Counted from the first letter of the stretch, positions 14,233 through 24,161 are shown. The stretch is DNA of 64,000 nt from Herbaspirillum sp. SJZ107 (GCF_006715485.1 NZ_VFNH01000001.1:186001-250000), one strand, 5' to 3'. Program-made: numbers and translations. Notes: generated from the letters alone by a model not told the origin.

Positions 14233-15813
14233 TCACTTCTGCAACCGGATCGCCACCAGCTTGCCAGTACTGCTCGTCGCCCCAACCGCGATATACAGCG
14301 TACGATCGGCCGACAAAGCCAGGGCCCCCGGCTCCGCATACCGCCACACGCTCTTCCGGGTCGCCAGGTCGATCGCATACACCGCCCGGTCGGTGCTCAC
14401 GAACAGCAGATTGCGCGTCACGATGATATTCCGGTGAATGGCCTCGGCCGACTCCGGCGGGAACCAGCTCCACAGCACCTTGCCGGTCGCCTCGTCCATT
14501 GCCTCCAGCACGGATGGCGTATTGCGGCCGGCGTACAGCACGCCGTCCGCCAGCGCCGGTGCGGTCAGGTAGGCGTTGGCGGTGGACCAGTTGTAGCGGC
14601 GCTGCGCCAGGTCGAAGCTCGACAGGACGCGCTGGTCGTAGTGTTCCTGGCTGGACGATGCACGGCCGCTGAAGGCGCCGCCGGCGAACGAGATGGCGTC
14701 GCGCTTGCTGCCGAGGACAGGGCCACCGAAATAACCGTTGCTGGTGTTGCTGGTGCCGAGCGGATCGGCGATCTGGGCCACCGTGGCGCCGGTGGCGCGG
14801 TCGATGATGAACAGTGCGGCGCCGTTGTGGTGATACACATAGGTGTCGTCGGCCGCCGGTGCCCACATGTCCCATGCGCCGCCGGCATCATGCACCCACT
14901 TGCTGGCGCCGTTCGAGGTCGAGAAGGCATAGGTCTTGCCGCCGTATTTGCCGGCGCCGGTCAGCACCATGTCTCCAGTCACGGTCGGCGCCATCACGTT
15001 AGGCCACTGGCCTTCGAATGCCGACTTGGCCAGCACGTCGCCCTTGGCGGCGTCGAAGGCCCAGAGCGCGGTCTCTTCCTGGCCCGTCACGGCGGCGTAC
15101 ACGCGGCCCTTGCTGACCGACGGCGGGCTGAGGGCGGGCACCTGGCCCATCGGGTAGCGCCAGGTCTCGCTGCCATCCTTTTCCGACAGCGCGTACACGA
15201 TGCCCTGGCCGAAGTAGACGTCGCCGCTGATGAAGACCTTGCCATCGCCGGTGACGACCGGATTGATGGCGGCGCCGAGCGGACTGGTTTCCTTGCGCTG
15301 CCACTCCCAGGCCTTGGCAAAGCGCGCCGGGTCCAGCGTGAACGGGACGTAGCCGGTATGGGCGGCGTTGCCCTGGTACATTTCCCACTCGACGGCGGTG
15401 ACTTTCATCGTGTACGCCAGGCTGGCCGTGCCTGCCCAGGTGTCGGTGCAGGCCGCGTCCTTGCAGGCGCGCAGTTCGAGCGTGCCGTTATAGGAGCCCG
15501 CTGCAAGCGTGCTCGGGGCCGAAAGCTTCATACTGAAAGTGGTACCGGCGGCGATGGCCGGCTGCGGCAGGGTGAAGCGGCCGCCGGCATCGCGCACGCT
15601 CAGGTAGACCGGGGCGTCCAGGTTCTGCTTTGACCACGTGCCTTGCACGGTCACGTCGGCGGATTCGCCGCTGATGATGTTCAGGTCGACGGGGGCGGTC
15701 GTCACCGCCAGCGATACCGACGGTGCCGGCGCACTGCCGCCGCCACCCCCGCCACAGGCGGACAGCAGCGACAGCACGAGGCAGGAAGGGAAAAGAGGGG
15801 AACGTAGACGCAT
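14233..15813 (-). CDS. PQQ-like beta-propeller lipoprotein
   Basis: Start at 15813 (MRLRSPLFPSCLVLSLLSAC, 526 aa); the lipobox LLSAC is followed by a Gly run, so the protein is lipid-anchored. Residues ~30-165 look like an Ig-type beta domain with a Cys pair (RACKDAACTD). The rest is a propeller built from repeats with the consensus G-x-V-Y-A-L/I-x-x-x-x-G-x-x-x-W, for example GIVYALSEKDGSETWRYP, LWAFDAAKGDV, VLEAMDEATGKVLWSW and VYAIDLATRKSVWRY. BamB and PQQ-dehydrogenase propellers share this repeat; PQQ ligands are not evident, so an enzyme role is not claimed. It is convergent with the symporter gene 15 bases away. Confidence 0.8.
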   Translation of the reverse strand: MRLRSPLFPSCLVLSLLSACGGGGGGSAPAPSVSLAVTTAPVDLNIISGESADVTVQGTWSKQNLDAPVYLSVRDAGGRFTLPQPAIAAGTTFSMKLSAPSTLAAGSYNGTLELRACKDAACTDTWAGTASLAYTMKVTAVEWEMYQGNAAHTGYVPFTLDPARFAKAWEWQRKETSPLGAAINPVVTGDGKVFISGDVYFGQGIVYALSEKDGSETWRYPMGQVPALSPPSVSKGRVYAAVTGQEETALWAFDAAKGDVLAKSAFEGQWPNVMAPTVTGDMVLTGAGKYGGKTYAFSTSNGASKWVHDAGGAWDMWAPAADDTYVYHHNGAALFIIDRATGATVAQIADPLGTSNTSNGYFGGPVLGSKRDAISFAGGAFSGRASSSQEHYDQRVLSSFDLAQRRYNWSTANAYLTAPALADGVLYAGRNTPSVLEAMDEATGKVLWSWFPPESAEAIHRNIIVTRNLLFVSTDRAVYAIDLATRKSVWRYAEPGALALSADRTLYIAVGATSSTGKLVAIRLQK

Positions 15814-16040
15814 GGCTGGAGTTGGTTTTTGTAATAGGCTAAATATTAACACCTGTAAATATTTGTTATTACGTTCCAGCGAGAAATCGTTCCCAAAATA
15901 CAAAAAAACGACAGCGTGCCGTGGGCGGTAATGTCCCTAACGGAACCGACACATGCCTGTCCCCGTCCAATTACGCACCGGCAGGACAGCAACAGTACAA
16001 AGGCAATTGCACACCGACACTCGACAACAGAGGCAAGACA

Positions 16041-16286
16041 ATGAAAGTCACATATCAAAGCGCAAGGCGCGCACTATTGACCGCCGCTATCGCGCTGGGC
16101 ACGGCAGGATGCAACTGGACCGGCACCAGCATCGGTGGCAGGGACATCAAGGGACCGGTTGCCGCGCCCAGGGGGCCTATCGGCAGCAGCGGCAGCGGCG
16201 GCGCTACCGGTTCCGGCGGCGGCAAGCTTCCGGCAGCGCCGGGACGCAGCCCGGACAGTGGCAGGCAGCATGCCATGGCTGCGTGA
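16041..16286 (+). CDS. Small Gly-rich lipoprotein (81 aa)
   Basis: Start at 16041 (MKVTYQSARRALLTAAIALGTAGC) with AGAGGCAAG about 8 bases upstream. The signal peptide ends in the lipobox LGTAGC, so Cys24 should carry the lipid. The mature chain is short, Gly/Ser/Pro-rich and disordered (GSSGSGGATGSGGGK). I know no family for it. It may be a small envelope lipoprotein or entericidin-like; function unknown. Confidence 0.6.
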   Translation: MKVTYQSARRALLTAAIALGTAGCNWTGTSIGGRDIKGPVAAPRGPIGSSGSGGATGSGGGKLPAAPGRSPDSGRQHAMAA

Positions 16287-16349
16287 TCCTTACGCCTTGC
16301 GCACCAGTCGCCTACAATGCCCCTGTTGTCACTACGCTTCGAAACATCC

Positions 16350-16592
16350 ATGGACCAAAACACCATCGGCGCGACGTCCAGCGCCAGGCAAAGGCATACC
16401 ATTCTCGTCATCGGGACCGTCATCGCAGCCATCGCTTTCGGATTCGGTGCCGCCGCCTTGTTCATGCAAGGGGAGAGTGGCCGGGCTGCGTTTTATGGAT
16501 GTCTGTGTCTGCTGAGTATCGTGCTGGGTATCCGGGCCTGGAAAGACAGGCAAAAGGCCGGTAGGCCCAGCACGCCGGACCAACCGGGCTGA
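16350..16592 (+). CDS. Small membrane protein, two helices (80 aa)
   Basis: Start taken at 16350 (MDQNTIGATSSARQRH), giving two transmembrane helices at about residues 18-40 (ILVIGTVIAAIAFGFGAAALF) and 47-62 (AAFYGCLCLLSIVLGIRAW) with a charged Lys/Arg tail (KDRQKAGR). A start 33 bases upstream is possible. Family not recognised. It follows the small lipoprotein gene by 63 bases on the same strand. Confidence 0.55.
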   Translation: MDQNTIGATSSARQRHTILVIGTVIAAIAFGFGAAALFMQGESGRAAFYGCLCLLSIVLGIRAWKDRQKAGRPSTPDQPG

Positions 16593-16596
16593 CGGG

Positions 16597-16624
16597 GTGC
16601 GAACCGCGGGGACGCGGTCCGCAC
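16597..16624. terminator. GC-rich hairpin between convergent genes
   Basis: GTGCGAACCGCG and CGCGGTCCGCAC pair in 11 of 12 positions around a GGGA loop. It sits just after the small membrane-protein gene and just before the end of the convergent aldo/keto reductase. No T-tract follows on either strand. Confidence 0.5.
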
Positions 16625-16632
16625 TGCGCCTC

Positions 16633-17631
16633 TCAGGCATTCGCTTTCTTCGGCGGCAGCGGCGCCTCCTGCGCCACCAGGCCCTCGATCCGCAGCTCTT
16701 CCCAGAACGCGGGTGCAATCTCCATGTGCATCAGCGTGGCATTGCGCTTCAGGTGCTCCGGGCTGCTGGCGCCGGGAATCGTCGCGGCCACCACCGGATG
16801 CGCGACCCCGAATTGCAGCGCCGCCGCGGCCAGGTCGACGCCATGGTTGGCCGCGATCTGGCGCAGGCGCTCGCGCTTCTGGATCTGTTCCTCTTTCGCC
16901 GGCAGGTAGTCGTAGTGCGACCCGCCCGCCAGGAAGCCCGAGTTGAACGGGCCGCCCAGCACCACGTGGGCACCGCGCGCGGCGCACAGCGGGAACAGTT
17001 CCTGCAGCGGCGTCTGCTCCATCAGCGTGTAGCGTCCGGCCAGCAGGAAGATGTCCGGATCCGACATCTTCAGCGCGCGCAGGCAGGGTTCGAGGGTGTT
17101 CACGCCCAGGCCCCAGCCCTTGATGATGCCTTCCTCGCGCAGCTTGACCATGCCTTCGAAGGCGCCGCCCGGCCCGGCCGCGATCTGGAAGTAATGTTCG
17201 AACTGGTCGCCCAGTGCTTCCGGCGACAGGTCGTGCACGTAGGCGATGTCGATGTGGCCGAGCGCCAGGCGCTGCAGGCTGTCCTCGACCGAGCGGCGTA
17301 CGCCGTCGGCGGTGTAGTCGAGCACGCGCTTGAAGGGCAGGGCGTTGACGAAGGGTGCGGCGATCTCGCCCGGATGCTGGGGATGCAGCAGGCGGCCGAC
17401 CTTGGTCGACAGCGTGTACTGGTCGCGCGGGCGCGCGCGCAGGGCGGCGCCGAAGCGGTGCTCGGACATGCCGGCGCCGTAGTGCGGGGCGGTATCGAAG
17501 TAGCGGATGCCGGCTTCCCAGGCGGCGTCGACGGTGGCCTTGCCGGCTTCGTCGGTGGTGGTGTGGTACATGTCGCCAAGCCCGGTGCCGCCCAGGCCCA
17601 GGCGCGTGATCGGTTGGTAGCGCTGGTTCAC
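16633..17631 (-). CDS. Aldo/keto reductase, D-threo-aldose 1-dehydrogenase (L-fucose dehydrogenase) type
   Basis: 332 residues. The AKR tetrad is visible: Asp in YFDTAPHYGAG, Tyr in the same motif, Lys in LSTKVGR and His in YVHDLS. The start TRLGLGGTGLGDMY and the segment LGHIDIAYVHDL are typical of the subfamily that oxidises L-fucose, D-arabinose or pyridoxal with NAD(P). The end VAATIPGASSPEHLKRN binds the cofactor phosphate. It is cytosolic and would convert an aldose to its lactone; the exact sugar is not fixed by sequence. It is alone on its strand here, divergent from the MFS gene at 17745. Confidence 0.8.
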   Translation of the reverse strand: MNQRYQPITRLGLGGTGLGDMYHTTTDEAGKATVDAAWEAGIRYFDTAPHYGAGMSEHRFGAALRARPRDQYTLSTKVGRLLHPQHPGEIAAPFVNALPFKRVLDYTADGVRRSVEDSLQRLALGHIDIAYVHDLSPEALGDQFEHYFQIAAGPGGAFEGMVKLREEGIIKGWGLGVNTLEPCLRALKMSDPDIFLLAGRYTLMEQTPLQELFPLCAARGAHVVLGGPFNSGFLAGGSHYDYLPAKEEQIQKRERLRQIAANHGVDLAAAALQFGVAHPVVAATIPGASSPEHLKRNATLMHMEIAPAFWEELRIEGLVAQEAPLPPKKANA

Positions 17632-17744
17632 TGTTGGTCCTTTTCTGTTCGTGGATGACCCATGCTACACCGGCCGGGCGCGACGCATGGTTCGCTTCAA
17701 TCGATTACACTGCGCGGTCGATCAATACGACCTGAGCAACACCT

Positions 17745-18977
17745 GTGCAGCAAGCAACCCATTTCTCTTCTTCCTCCTTGAGCAAGGCGCGCCTCGGCGC
17801 CATGACGGTGCTGTTCGTCAACGGCGTCATCTACGCATCCTGGGGCACGCACGTGCCCACCATCAAGGACAAGTTCGACCTGTCCGACGCCAACCTGTCG
17901 CTGTCGATGCTGGCGGTGGCGCTGGGCGGCATCCTGATCATGGCCTGGGCCGGGCGCTGGATCGCGCGCGTGGGCAGCGCTTGGGCTTCCGTCAAAAGTG
18001 CGCTCTTGCTGTCGCTGGCGGCCTTTGGCATCCTGTTGATGCCGCAGTATGCGCTGCTGTTGTTCTGGCTGGCGCTCTACGGTGCCATGTCGGCGGTGAA
18101 CGACGTCGCGGCCAATTCGCAGGGCGCGGTGATCGAGGCGGCGTTCGGGCGGCCGGTAATCGGTTCGCTCCACGGCAGTTTCAGCCTGGGTGGCATGTGC
18201 GGCGCACTCGTGTCGAGCGGCTGGCAGGCGATGGGCTGGCCGAACCAGTGGCACCTGGGCGTGGTGTGCGCCTGCTGCGCAGTGCTGATTCTGTTGACCT
18301 CGGGCTGGCTGTTGCCGGAGTCGAGCGCCCATGCACATCAGGCCGCTTCAAACGCGCAGGGTACCCAGGGCGATGCGCCGGCGCCGGCGCCGCTGCAGGA
18401 TCACGCCTTGCCGCCGGGCCTCAAGCGCAAGCTGGTGGTGCTGGGCTGCCTGGCCTTCCTGGCGCTGATCGTCGAGGGCGCGATGTACGACTGGAGCGCG
18501 GTCTACATGCGCGAGGTCGCGCTGGCCGGTGGCGGCTTCGTCAGCGCCGGCTATGCCGCGTTCTCGGTCGGCATGGCGGTCGGGCGCTTCAGCGGCGATC
18601 CGGTGCGCGCGCGCTTTTCCGAAGGCGCGCTGGTCGTGGCCAGCTGCGCGCTGTCGTTCGCCGGGCTCGGCCTGGCGCTGCTGCTGCCGGGCGTGTGGAC
18701 GGCGCTGGCCGGGTTCCTGCTGTGCGGCCTGGGCACCGCCAACATCATCCCGGTGATGTTCTCGTCGGCCGGGCGCATGGCGCTGGCCAGCGGCGGTTCG
18801 GCTTCGACCGGGCTGGCGGTGACGACGCGCCTGGCCTACATGGGCTTGCTGATCGGTCCGGTGATCGTCGGTTTCATTGCGCACCGTTTTGACTTGCGTA
18901 TCGCGCTGGCACTCAGCCTGCTGGGTGTGGTGGCGATCGCGGCCTCGTCGCGCCGGGTCTTCAGTTTCGGCCGCTGA
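17745..18977 (+). CDS. MFS transporter, YbjJ-like
   Basis: 410 residues with about twelve membrane helices and a cytoplasmic loop between helices 6 and 7 (SSAHAHQAASNAQGTQGD). The first helix region FVNGVIYASWGTHVPTIKD and the segment SLHGSFSLGGMCGAL match the YbjJ/FucP-like group, often placed as sugar or drug carriers. The start is a GTG at 17745 without a clear ribosome site; the next in-frame ATG would cut the first 19 residues. It lies 113 bases from the divergent sugar dehydrogenase, so a sugar substrate is plausible but unproven. Confidence 0.8.
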   Translation: MQQATHFSSSSLSKARLGAMTVLFVNGVIYASWGTHVPTIKDKFDLSDANLSLSMLAVALGGILIMAWAGRWIARVGSAWASVKSALLLSLAAFGILLMPQYALLLFWLALYGAMSAVNDVAANSQGAVIEAAFGRPVIGSLHGSFSLGGMCGALVSSGWQAMGWPNQWHLGVVCACCAVLILLTSGWLLPESSAHAHQAASNAQGTQGDAPAPAPLQDHALPPGLKRKLVVLGCLAFLALIVEGAMYDWSAVYMREVALAGGGFVSAGYAAFSVGMAVGRFSGDPVRARFSEGALVVASCALSFAGLGLALLLPGVWTALAGFLLCGLGTANIIPVMFSSAGRMALASGGSASTGLAVTTRLAYMGLLIGPVIVGFIAHRFDLRIALALSLLGVVAIAASSRRVFSFGR

Positions 18978-18989
18978 GGGAGCGCCCGG

Positions 18990-19017
18990 TTCGGCGGCTT
19001 GCGCGTCAGCCGCCGAA
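18990..19017. terminator. Hairpin overlapping the stop codon of the TonB receptor gene
   Basis: TTCGGCGGCT and AGCCGCCGAA form a perfect 10-bp stem with an 8-base loop. The minus-strand receptor's stop codon (19006-19008) lies within it. It separates two convergent genes; no T-tract. Confidence 0.5.
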
Positions 19018-21549
19018 GCCGCCGCCACCGCCACCGCCGCCACCGCCGCCGCCGCCGCCGCTTCCTCCTCCCCAGCCGCCGCCGTTCCCGAAGCCGCCGC
19101 CACCAGCGCCATCGCCGCGGCCTCCCGGCCCGCCCCGGAACATGCCGCGTCCGCCATTGCGGACGCGCTCGTCGCCGGTCACGCCGCCCCACTGGTAGCG
19201 CAGGCCGAGGTAGACCACGCGCGGCTGTGCCGTCGTGAGGGTGTACAGGCGCAGCACTTCGTTTTCGGTGTCGCTTTCGATGTCGCCGGCGCGGAACAGG
19301 TTCTGCACGTTCAGGTTCATCGTCAGGCGCGGCGAGAAGCGGTGCTGCCAGCTCAGATTGGTCAGGGTGACGCCGCCGGTGCGGCCCTGGCCGTTCAGCG
19401 ACGCATCCCTGCGGTTCACGTTCAGCTGCAGCGATTCCATGCCGACCTGGTAGGCCAGGCGCAGCTTGATGTCTTCGCGGTGGGCCTTCAGTTCGCCCGG
19501 CAGGCTGTCGGCGCCGAAATTCGAGATGCGCATGCGCGTATCGTTGGTGAGCGTGACGCCCAGGTTGGCCGACAGGCCCTGGAGGAACAGCTTGCGCACG
19601 TTGAAGTTCATGTCCAGTCCGGTCGAGCGGTTGCTGCCGAAGTTGATCGGCGAGGTCACGATCACGTCCGGGTCGGTCGGCAGCTGGTAGGTGCGGTTGC
19701 CGATTACCGGCGATTCGCGCCGCGCGAACAGCTTGAAGCTGCTGTTGACGGTAAAGAACTGATCGTTATAGACGATTTCGCCCAGGTCGTTGTTCACCGG
19801 CTGCAGGTCGGGATTGCCCTGGCGCGCGCTGAAGTCGCCGTAGTACACCAGGTTGGGATTGAGGTCGCGCTCGTTCGGGCGCGCAATGCGGCGGCTCAGG
19901 CGCAGCTGCAGCTGGGAGACGTCGCTCAGGTCCCGGGTGACGTAAAAGCTCGGCAGCCAGTTCATGTAGTCGTACTTGTTTTCCTGTTGCAGCAGCGGCT
20001 GGCGCACGTCGAGTTCCGTGTACTCCGCGCGCAGGCCGGCCTGCACCTGCGTCGCCGCGCCCAGCTTGGTGGCCAGGATGCCGTAGAGCGCGGCGTTGCG
20101 GTCGGTCGATTCGAAATCGCTGATACGGCTCGGCACCGGCAAGTAGGTGCCGGTGCCCGGATCGACGGCCAGGTAGTTGGTGGCGTTCTCGTTCCTGCTG
20201 TCCGCGATCTTGCCGCCGGCTTTCAGGGTCCAGGTCTCCCACAGCGTCTTCTGGTAGTCGACCGAGATGTCGAGGATGCGGTTGCGCACGCCGGTGTCGC
20301 GCATGTTGTTGGTAGTGTAGCGCTGCGGGAGCAGGCGGTAGTCGTACAACACGTCCTGGTGCGCATCGTTGTTCTGGCCGGTATAGCGCAGGTCGAACTT
20401 CAGCTCTTCGCCCGGCTCGCCGCTCTTGTGGCTGTACGAGGCGCCGATGCCGAAGTTCTCGGACGGCGCATGCCGGCGCGAGGTGTTGGTGAAGTCGGCG
20501 GTGGGGACCATGCCGGCGCCGAAGCGCTGCGTCGTGCCCACGCTGTCGCTGTCGTTCTGGCGCTTCGAGTAGCTGGCGGTCGCGCCGGCCTGGTCGCGCT
20601 CGCCGACGTTGTAGGTGAAGGTGGTGGCCGCCATCAGCGTGCGCGACGGCGTGATGTTGTCGCTGCTCGTGTTGCTGGCGCCGATCGCGTTGCCGGTCTG
20701 CGGGTCGAGGTCCTCGCGCCGGGTCTCGGCGTGGCTGCTGCGCACGTCGTGGCGCACGCCGAGGGTGCCGCTGATCGAATACGGGCCGGCCGCGTACTCG
20801 CCGCCCAGGTTGCTGTTGTAGCGCTCGGCCGAGCCCTTGTTGGCGCTGAGCGTCAGGCGCGAACCCGGTTTGCGGTTGCGCCTCAGTACCAGGTTGATGA
20901 TCGGGCCGCTGCCGCCCTCGTTGCCGAACTCGGCGCCCGGCACGTTGATCACCTCGATCGACTCGATGCTTTCGGCCGGGAAGGCGTTCAGCGCGTCGCC
21001 GCGGTTCTGGCCCTGGAACTGGGCGTCGCGCTTGCCGTTGACCATGATCTGCACGTTCTGGTTGCCGCGCAGCGCCACCGTGCCGTCCGGATCGACGGTA
21101 ACCGCCGGCACGTTGTTCAGGACGTCGGCCGCCGAGGCATTGCTGGTGCTGATGTCGTTCTTGAGGTCGTACACGTCGCGGTCGACCTTGGCGGTCGGGC
21201 GCGAGGCGACCACCTCGACGGTTGCCATGTCGTCGCCGGCGCCGGCCGCCGGTGCCGGCTTGTCCGCGCTCGTGGCCGTGCCAGTGCCGGTGCCGGTGCC
21301 CGCCGTGCCGCTCGCGGCAGCGGCCGTGGCGGCGCTTCCCGCCGGCTGGGCCGGCGTGGCGACGCCTGGCGCTGCGGCACCCTGGGCTTGCGCAGCCGGG
21401 CGCTTCGGCGGCGGCGTCTGCGGCGCGGCGGTCTGGGCAAACAGCGGTTGCGCAACGAAACACCCCAGCAGCAGCACAGGCAGGAGTTTGGGCGTCGGAG
21501 TGCCCTGGCCGGCGGCAGGTCTGGCGGCGGCGGAACGGATAGGGGTCAT
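19006..21549 (-). CDS. TonB-dependent outer-membrane receptor with Gly-rich C-terminal tail
   Basis: Start taken at 21549 (MTPIRSAAARP, 847 aa), just before the signal region KLLPVLLLGCFVAQPLFAQ. A Pro/Ala/Gly-rich linker of ~65 residues follows, then a plug: TVEVVASRPTAKVDRDVYDL, ASAADVLNNVPAVTVDPDG, ESIESIEVINVPGAEFG. The barrel ends near VYLGLRYQWGG. Beyond it come about 60 residues rich in Gly with Arg, Asn and Phe, ending FGG. Barrels normally end at the last strand with Phe or Trp, so this tail is odd. The plug type (MVNGKRDAQFQGQ) matches the 'outer membrane beta-barrel family' without a known ligand. No neighbouring transport genes show what it imports. Confidence 0.8.
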   Translation of the reverse strand: MTPIRSAAARPAAGQGTPTPKLLPVLLLGCFVAQPLFAQTAAPQTPPPKRPAAQAQGAAAPGVATPAQPAGSAATAAAASGTAGTGTGTGTATSADKPAPAAGAGDDMATVEVVASRPTAKVDRDVYDLKNDISTSNASAADVLNNVPAVTVDPDGTVALRGNQNVQIMVNGKRDAQFQGQNRGDALNAFPAESIESIEVINVPGAEFGNEGGSGPIINLVLRRNRKPGSRLTLSANKGSAERYNSNLGGEYAAGPYSISGTLGVRHDVRSSHAETRREDLDPQTGNAIGASNTSSDNITPSRTLMAATTFTYNVGERDQAGATASYSKRQNDSDSVGTTQRFGAGMVPTADFTNTSRRHAPSENFGIGASYSHKSGEPGEELKFDLRYTGQNNDAHQDVLYDYRLLPQRYTTNNMRDTGVRNRILDISVDYQKTLWETWTLKAGGKIADSRNENATNYLAVDPGTGTYLPVPSRISDFESTDRNAALYGILATKLGAATQVQAGLRAEYTELDVRQPLLQQENKYDYMNWLPSFYVTRDLSDVSQLQLRLSRRIARPNERDLNPNLVYYGDFSARQGNPDLQPVNNDLGEIVYNDQFFTVNSSFKLFARRESPVIGNRTYQLPTDPDVIVTSPINFGSNRSTGLDMNFNVRKLFLQGLSANLGVTLTNDTRMRISNFGADSLPGELKAHREDIKLRLAYQVGMESLQLNVNRRDASLNGQGRTGGVTLTNLSWQHRFSPRLTMNLNVQNLFRAGDIESDTENEVLRLYTLTTAQPRVVYLGLRYQWGGVTGDERVRNGGRGMFRGGPGGRGDGAGGGGFGNGGGWGGGSGGGGGGGGGGGGGGFGG

Positions 21550-21875
21550 GGGGAAATCGATCGCAAGGTTGGACTGCCGGAGTGTCAACTTAACGCGGAT
21601 GCGCCCGCCAGGATGACAGACTGCGAAAAGAATCACCCATTTGATCGCGTAAATACGTGATTTTGGGCGCAAATACAGGGGCGATCTTCGGGCTAAGGTG
21701 GGGAAAAACGTATTTTATTCGGTAGGGGCGGGGTGAATATTCATGGCGCGCCCAGCAGGATTAATGATTCAAGGCTAATATGCTTGGTTTTATAGTTAGC
21801 GCGAACGCACCGCCGGTGCGCCGCGGCGCGTGCCACTGCGCGAGCAGCAGCCGGTACGCGGCACAGGAGAACAAT
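21550..21875. other. Divergent regulatory region between TonB receptor and maeB
   Basis: About 325 bases. It must carry promoters for both genes. A GC-rich palindrome (GCACCG-C-CGGTGC) sits in the maeB leader. No sharply defined operator or riboswitch was seen. Confidence 0.4.
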
Positions 21876-24077
21876 ATGACGACCGAAAGCAGCTTGAACG
21901 AGACCAAAGACACCCAGTTGCGCGCCGACGCGCTGGAATACCACCGCAGCCCGACGCGCGGCAAGATCGAAGTGGTGGCGACCAAGCCGCTGTCGAACCA
22001 GCGCGACCTGTCGCTGGCCTATTCGCCGGGCGTCGCTTACGCCTGCGAAGAAATCGCCGCCGACCCGGCCATGGCCGCCGAATACACGTCGCGCGGCAAC
22101 CTGGTCGCCGTGATCTCGAACGGCACCGCCGTCCTCGGCCTCGGCAACATCGGCCCGCTGGCTTCGAAGCCGGTGATGGAAGGCAAGGGCTGCCTGTTCA
22201 AGAAGTTCGCCGGCGTCGACGTGTTCGACCTGGAGCTGGCCGAGAACGACCCCGATAAACTGATCGAAGCGATCGCGATGCTCGAGCCGACCGTCGGCGG
22301 CATCAACCTCGAAGACATCAAGGCGCCGGAATGCTTCTACATCGAGAAGAAGCTGAGCGAGCGCATGAACATTCCGGTCTTCCACGACGACCAGCACGGC
22401 ACCGCGATCATCTCGAGCGCTGCACTGCTGAACGCCCTGAAAGTGGTGGGCAAGGAGATTGGCAAGGTCAAGCTGGTGGCCTCCGGCGCCGGCGCCGCCG
22501 CCATCGCCTGCCTCGACATGATGGTCAGCCTGGGCGTCGACCAAGCCAACATCTACGTCACCGACTCCAAGGGCGTGATCTGGAAGGGCCGCGAAGCCAA
22601 CATGGAAGCCAACAAGGCGCGCTACGCACAGGATACGTCGGCGCGCACCCTGGCCGACATCGTCGATGGTGCCGACGTGTTCCTGGGCTGCTCGACCGCC
22701 GGCGTGCTCACCGCCGACATGGTCAAGACCATGGCCGACAAGCCCGTGATCCTGGCGCTGGCCAATCCGGAACCGGAGATCCGTCCGGAAGTGGCCAAGG
22801 CCGCGCGTCCGGACGTCATCATCGCCACCGGCCGTTCGGACTACCCGAACCAGGTCAACAACGTGCTGTGCTTCCCGTACATCTTCCGCGGTGCGCTCGA
22901 TTGCGGCGCCACCCGCATCACCACCGAGATGAAGCTGGCCTGCGTCACCGCGATCGCCGACCTGGCCGAAGCCGAAGCCAACGACGCCGTCATGGCCGCC
23001 TATGCCGGCGAAGACCTGAGCTTCGGTCCCGACTACATCATCCCGAAACCGTTCGATCCGCGCCTGATGGGCGTGATCGCGCCGGCCGTGGCCAAAGCCG
23101 CTGCCGAATCGGGCGTCGCCACCCGTCCGATCGAGGATATGGACGCCTACCGCGACAAGCTGGGCCAGATGATCTACCACACCGGTTTCTTCATGAAGCC
23201 GGTGTTCGCAAAGGCCAAGGCCAACCCGCGCCGCGTCGCCTACGCCGAAGGCACCGACCAGCGCGTGCTGCGCGCGGTGCAGACCGTGGTCGACGAAGGC
23301 ATCGCCCAGCCGGTGCTGATCGGCGCCGCGGCGGACGTCGAAAAGGCGATCAAGCAGTCGGGCCTGCGCCTGAAGCGCGACGTCGACTACACGCTGGTCG
23401 AAGCCGAAGCCGACACCACCTTGCAAGGCACGCGCCTGCTCAAGGACGGCATCGTCGACGCGCTGATCTGCGGCATGCAGGGCAACTACGACAGCCACCT
23501 GGCGCACGTGCAGAACGAGATCGGCACCGCCCCGGAAGCCGGCGTGCTGGCCGCGATGAACGCGCTGGTGCTGGACAAGCACACCCTGTTCATCACCGAC
23601 ACCTACGTCAACGACGCACCCTCCGCGCAGGAACTGGCGTCCATCACCCGCCTGGCGGCCGAGCACATGCGCCACTTCGGCATCGAGCCGAAGGCCGCGC
23701 TGCTGTCGCACTCGATCAACGGTTCGTCCGAGCGCCCGTCGGCCCGCCGCATGCGCGAAGCGGTCGCGCTGCTGGCCCGGAACGCGCCCGAGCTGGACGT
23801 GATCGGCGAAGTGCACGGCGACGCCGCGCTGTCGGAAGACATCCGCCGCCTGTACCTGCCGGAAGGCGGCTTCAACGGCAGCGCCAACCTGCTGGTGATG
23901 CCGTCGCTGGACGCGGCCAACATCCTGTTCAACGTGCTGAAGGTCGCGGCCGGCAAGGGCGTGACCGTGGGCCCGATCCTGCTGGGCGCAGCCAAGCCGG
24001 TGCACATCCTGAGCCCGAGCGCGACCGTGCGCCGTATCGTCAACATGACGGCGCTGGCCGTGGCGGACGTGCGCTGA
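21876..24077 (+). CDS. maeB: NADP-dependent malic enzyme with C-terminal phosphotransacetylase-like domain
   Basis: Start at 21876 ([11 protein letters not shown], 733 aa) with AGGAG six bases upstream. Residues ~20-430 are the malic enzyme: the Tyr-containing [40 protein letters not shown] with metal ligands, and the Rossmann loop [12 protein letters not shown]. Residues ~445-733 form the phosphotransacetylase-like domain ([22 protein letters not shown]-equivalents, [21 protein letters not shown]). This fusion is the MaeB type, about 750-770 aa in relatives. It decarboxylates malate to pyruvate with NADPH; the second domain is thought to be regulatory (acetyl-CoA). A single-gene unit, ended by the hairpin at 24089-24122. 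Confidence 0.93.
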   Translation: MTTESSLNETKDTQLRADALEYHRSPTRGKIEVVATKPLSNQRDLSLAYSPGVAYACEEIAADPAMAAEYTSRGNLVAVISNGTAVLGLGNIGPLASKPVMEGKGCLFKKFAGVDVFDLELAENDPDKLIEAIAMLEPTVGGINLEDIKAPECFYIEKKLSERMNIPVFHDDQHGTAIISSAALLNALKVVGKEIGKVKLVASGAGAAAIACLDMMVSLGVDQANIYVTDSKGVIWKGREANMEANKARYAQDTSARTLADIVDGADVFLGCSTAGVLTADMVKTMADKPVILALANPEPEIRPEVAKAARPDVIIATGRSDYPNQVNNVLCFPYIFRGALDCGATRITTEMKLACVTAIADLAEAEANDAVMAAYAGEDLSFGPDYIIPKPFDPRLMGVIAPAVAKAAAESGVATRPIEDMDAYRDKLGQMIYHTGFFMKPVFAKAKANPRRVAYAEGTDQRVLRAVQTVVDEGIAQPVLIGAAADVEKAIKQSGLRLKRDVDYTLVEAEADTTLQGTRLLKDGIVDALICGMQGNYDSHLAHVQNEIGTAPEAGVLAAMNALVLDKHTLFITDTYVNDAPSAQELASITRLAAEHMRHFGIEPKAALLSHSINGSSERPSARRMREAVALLARNAPELDVIGEVHGDAALSEDIRRLYLPEGGFNGSANLLVMPSLDAANILFNVLKVAAGKGVTVGPILLGAAKPVHILSPSATVRRIVNMTALAVADVR

Positions 24078-24088
24078 TCCTGCCACCA

Positions 24089-24122
24089 GCTCGTCATTCC
24101 CGCGAAGGCGGGAATGACGAGC
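24089..24122. repeat. REP-like palindrome (CGTCATTCCCGC...)
   Basis: A perfect 15-bp stem, GCTCGTCATTCCCGC, a GAAG loop and its exact complement. The ATTCCCGC-N4-GCGGGAAT core is a widespread repetitive palindrome in proteobacteria (dRS3-like). It lies 12 bases after the maeB stop and may also end transcription. Confidence 0.8.
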
Positions 24123-24161
24123 ATCCGTTCAACCGTCACGCCCCCTCGTCAAGGCGTGATC

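Noticed and set aside
14233..15903. Longer start for the PQQ lipoprotein at 15903
   Set aside because: It would bury the signal peptide and lipobox behind 30 residues; the ATG at 15813 gives a normal lipoprotein.
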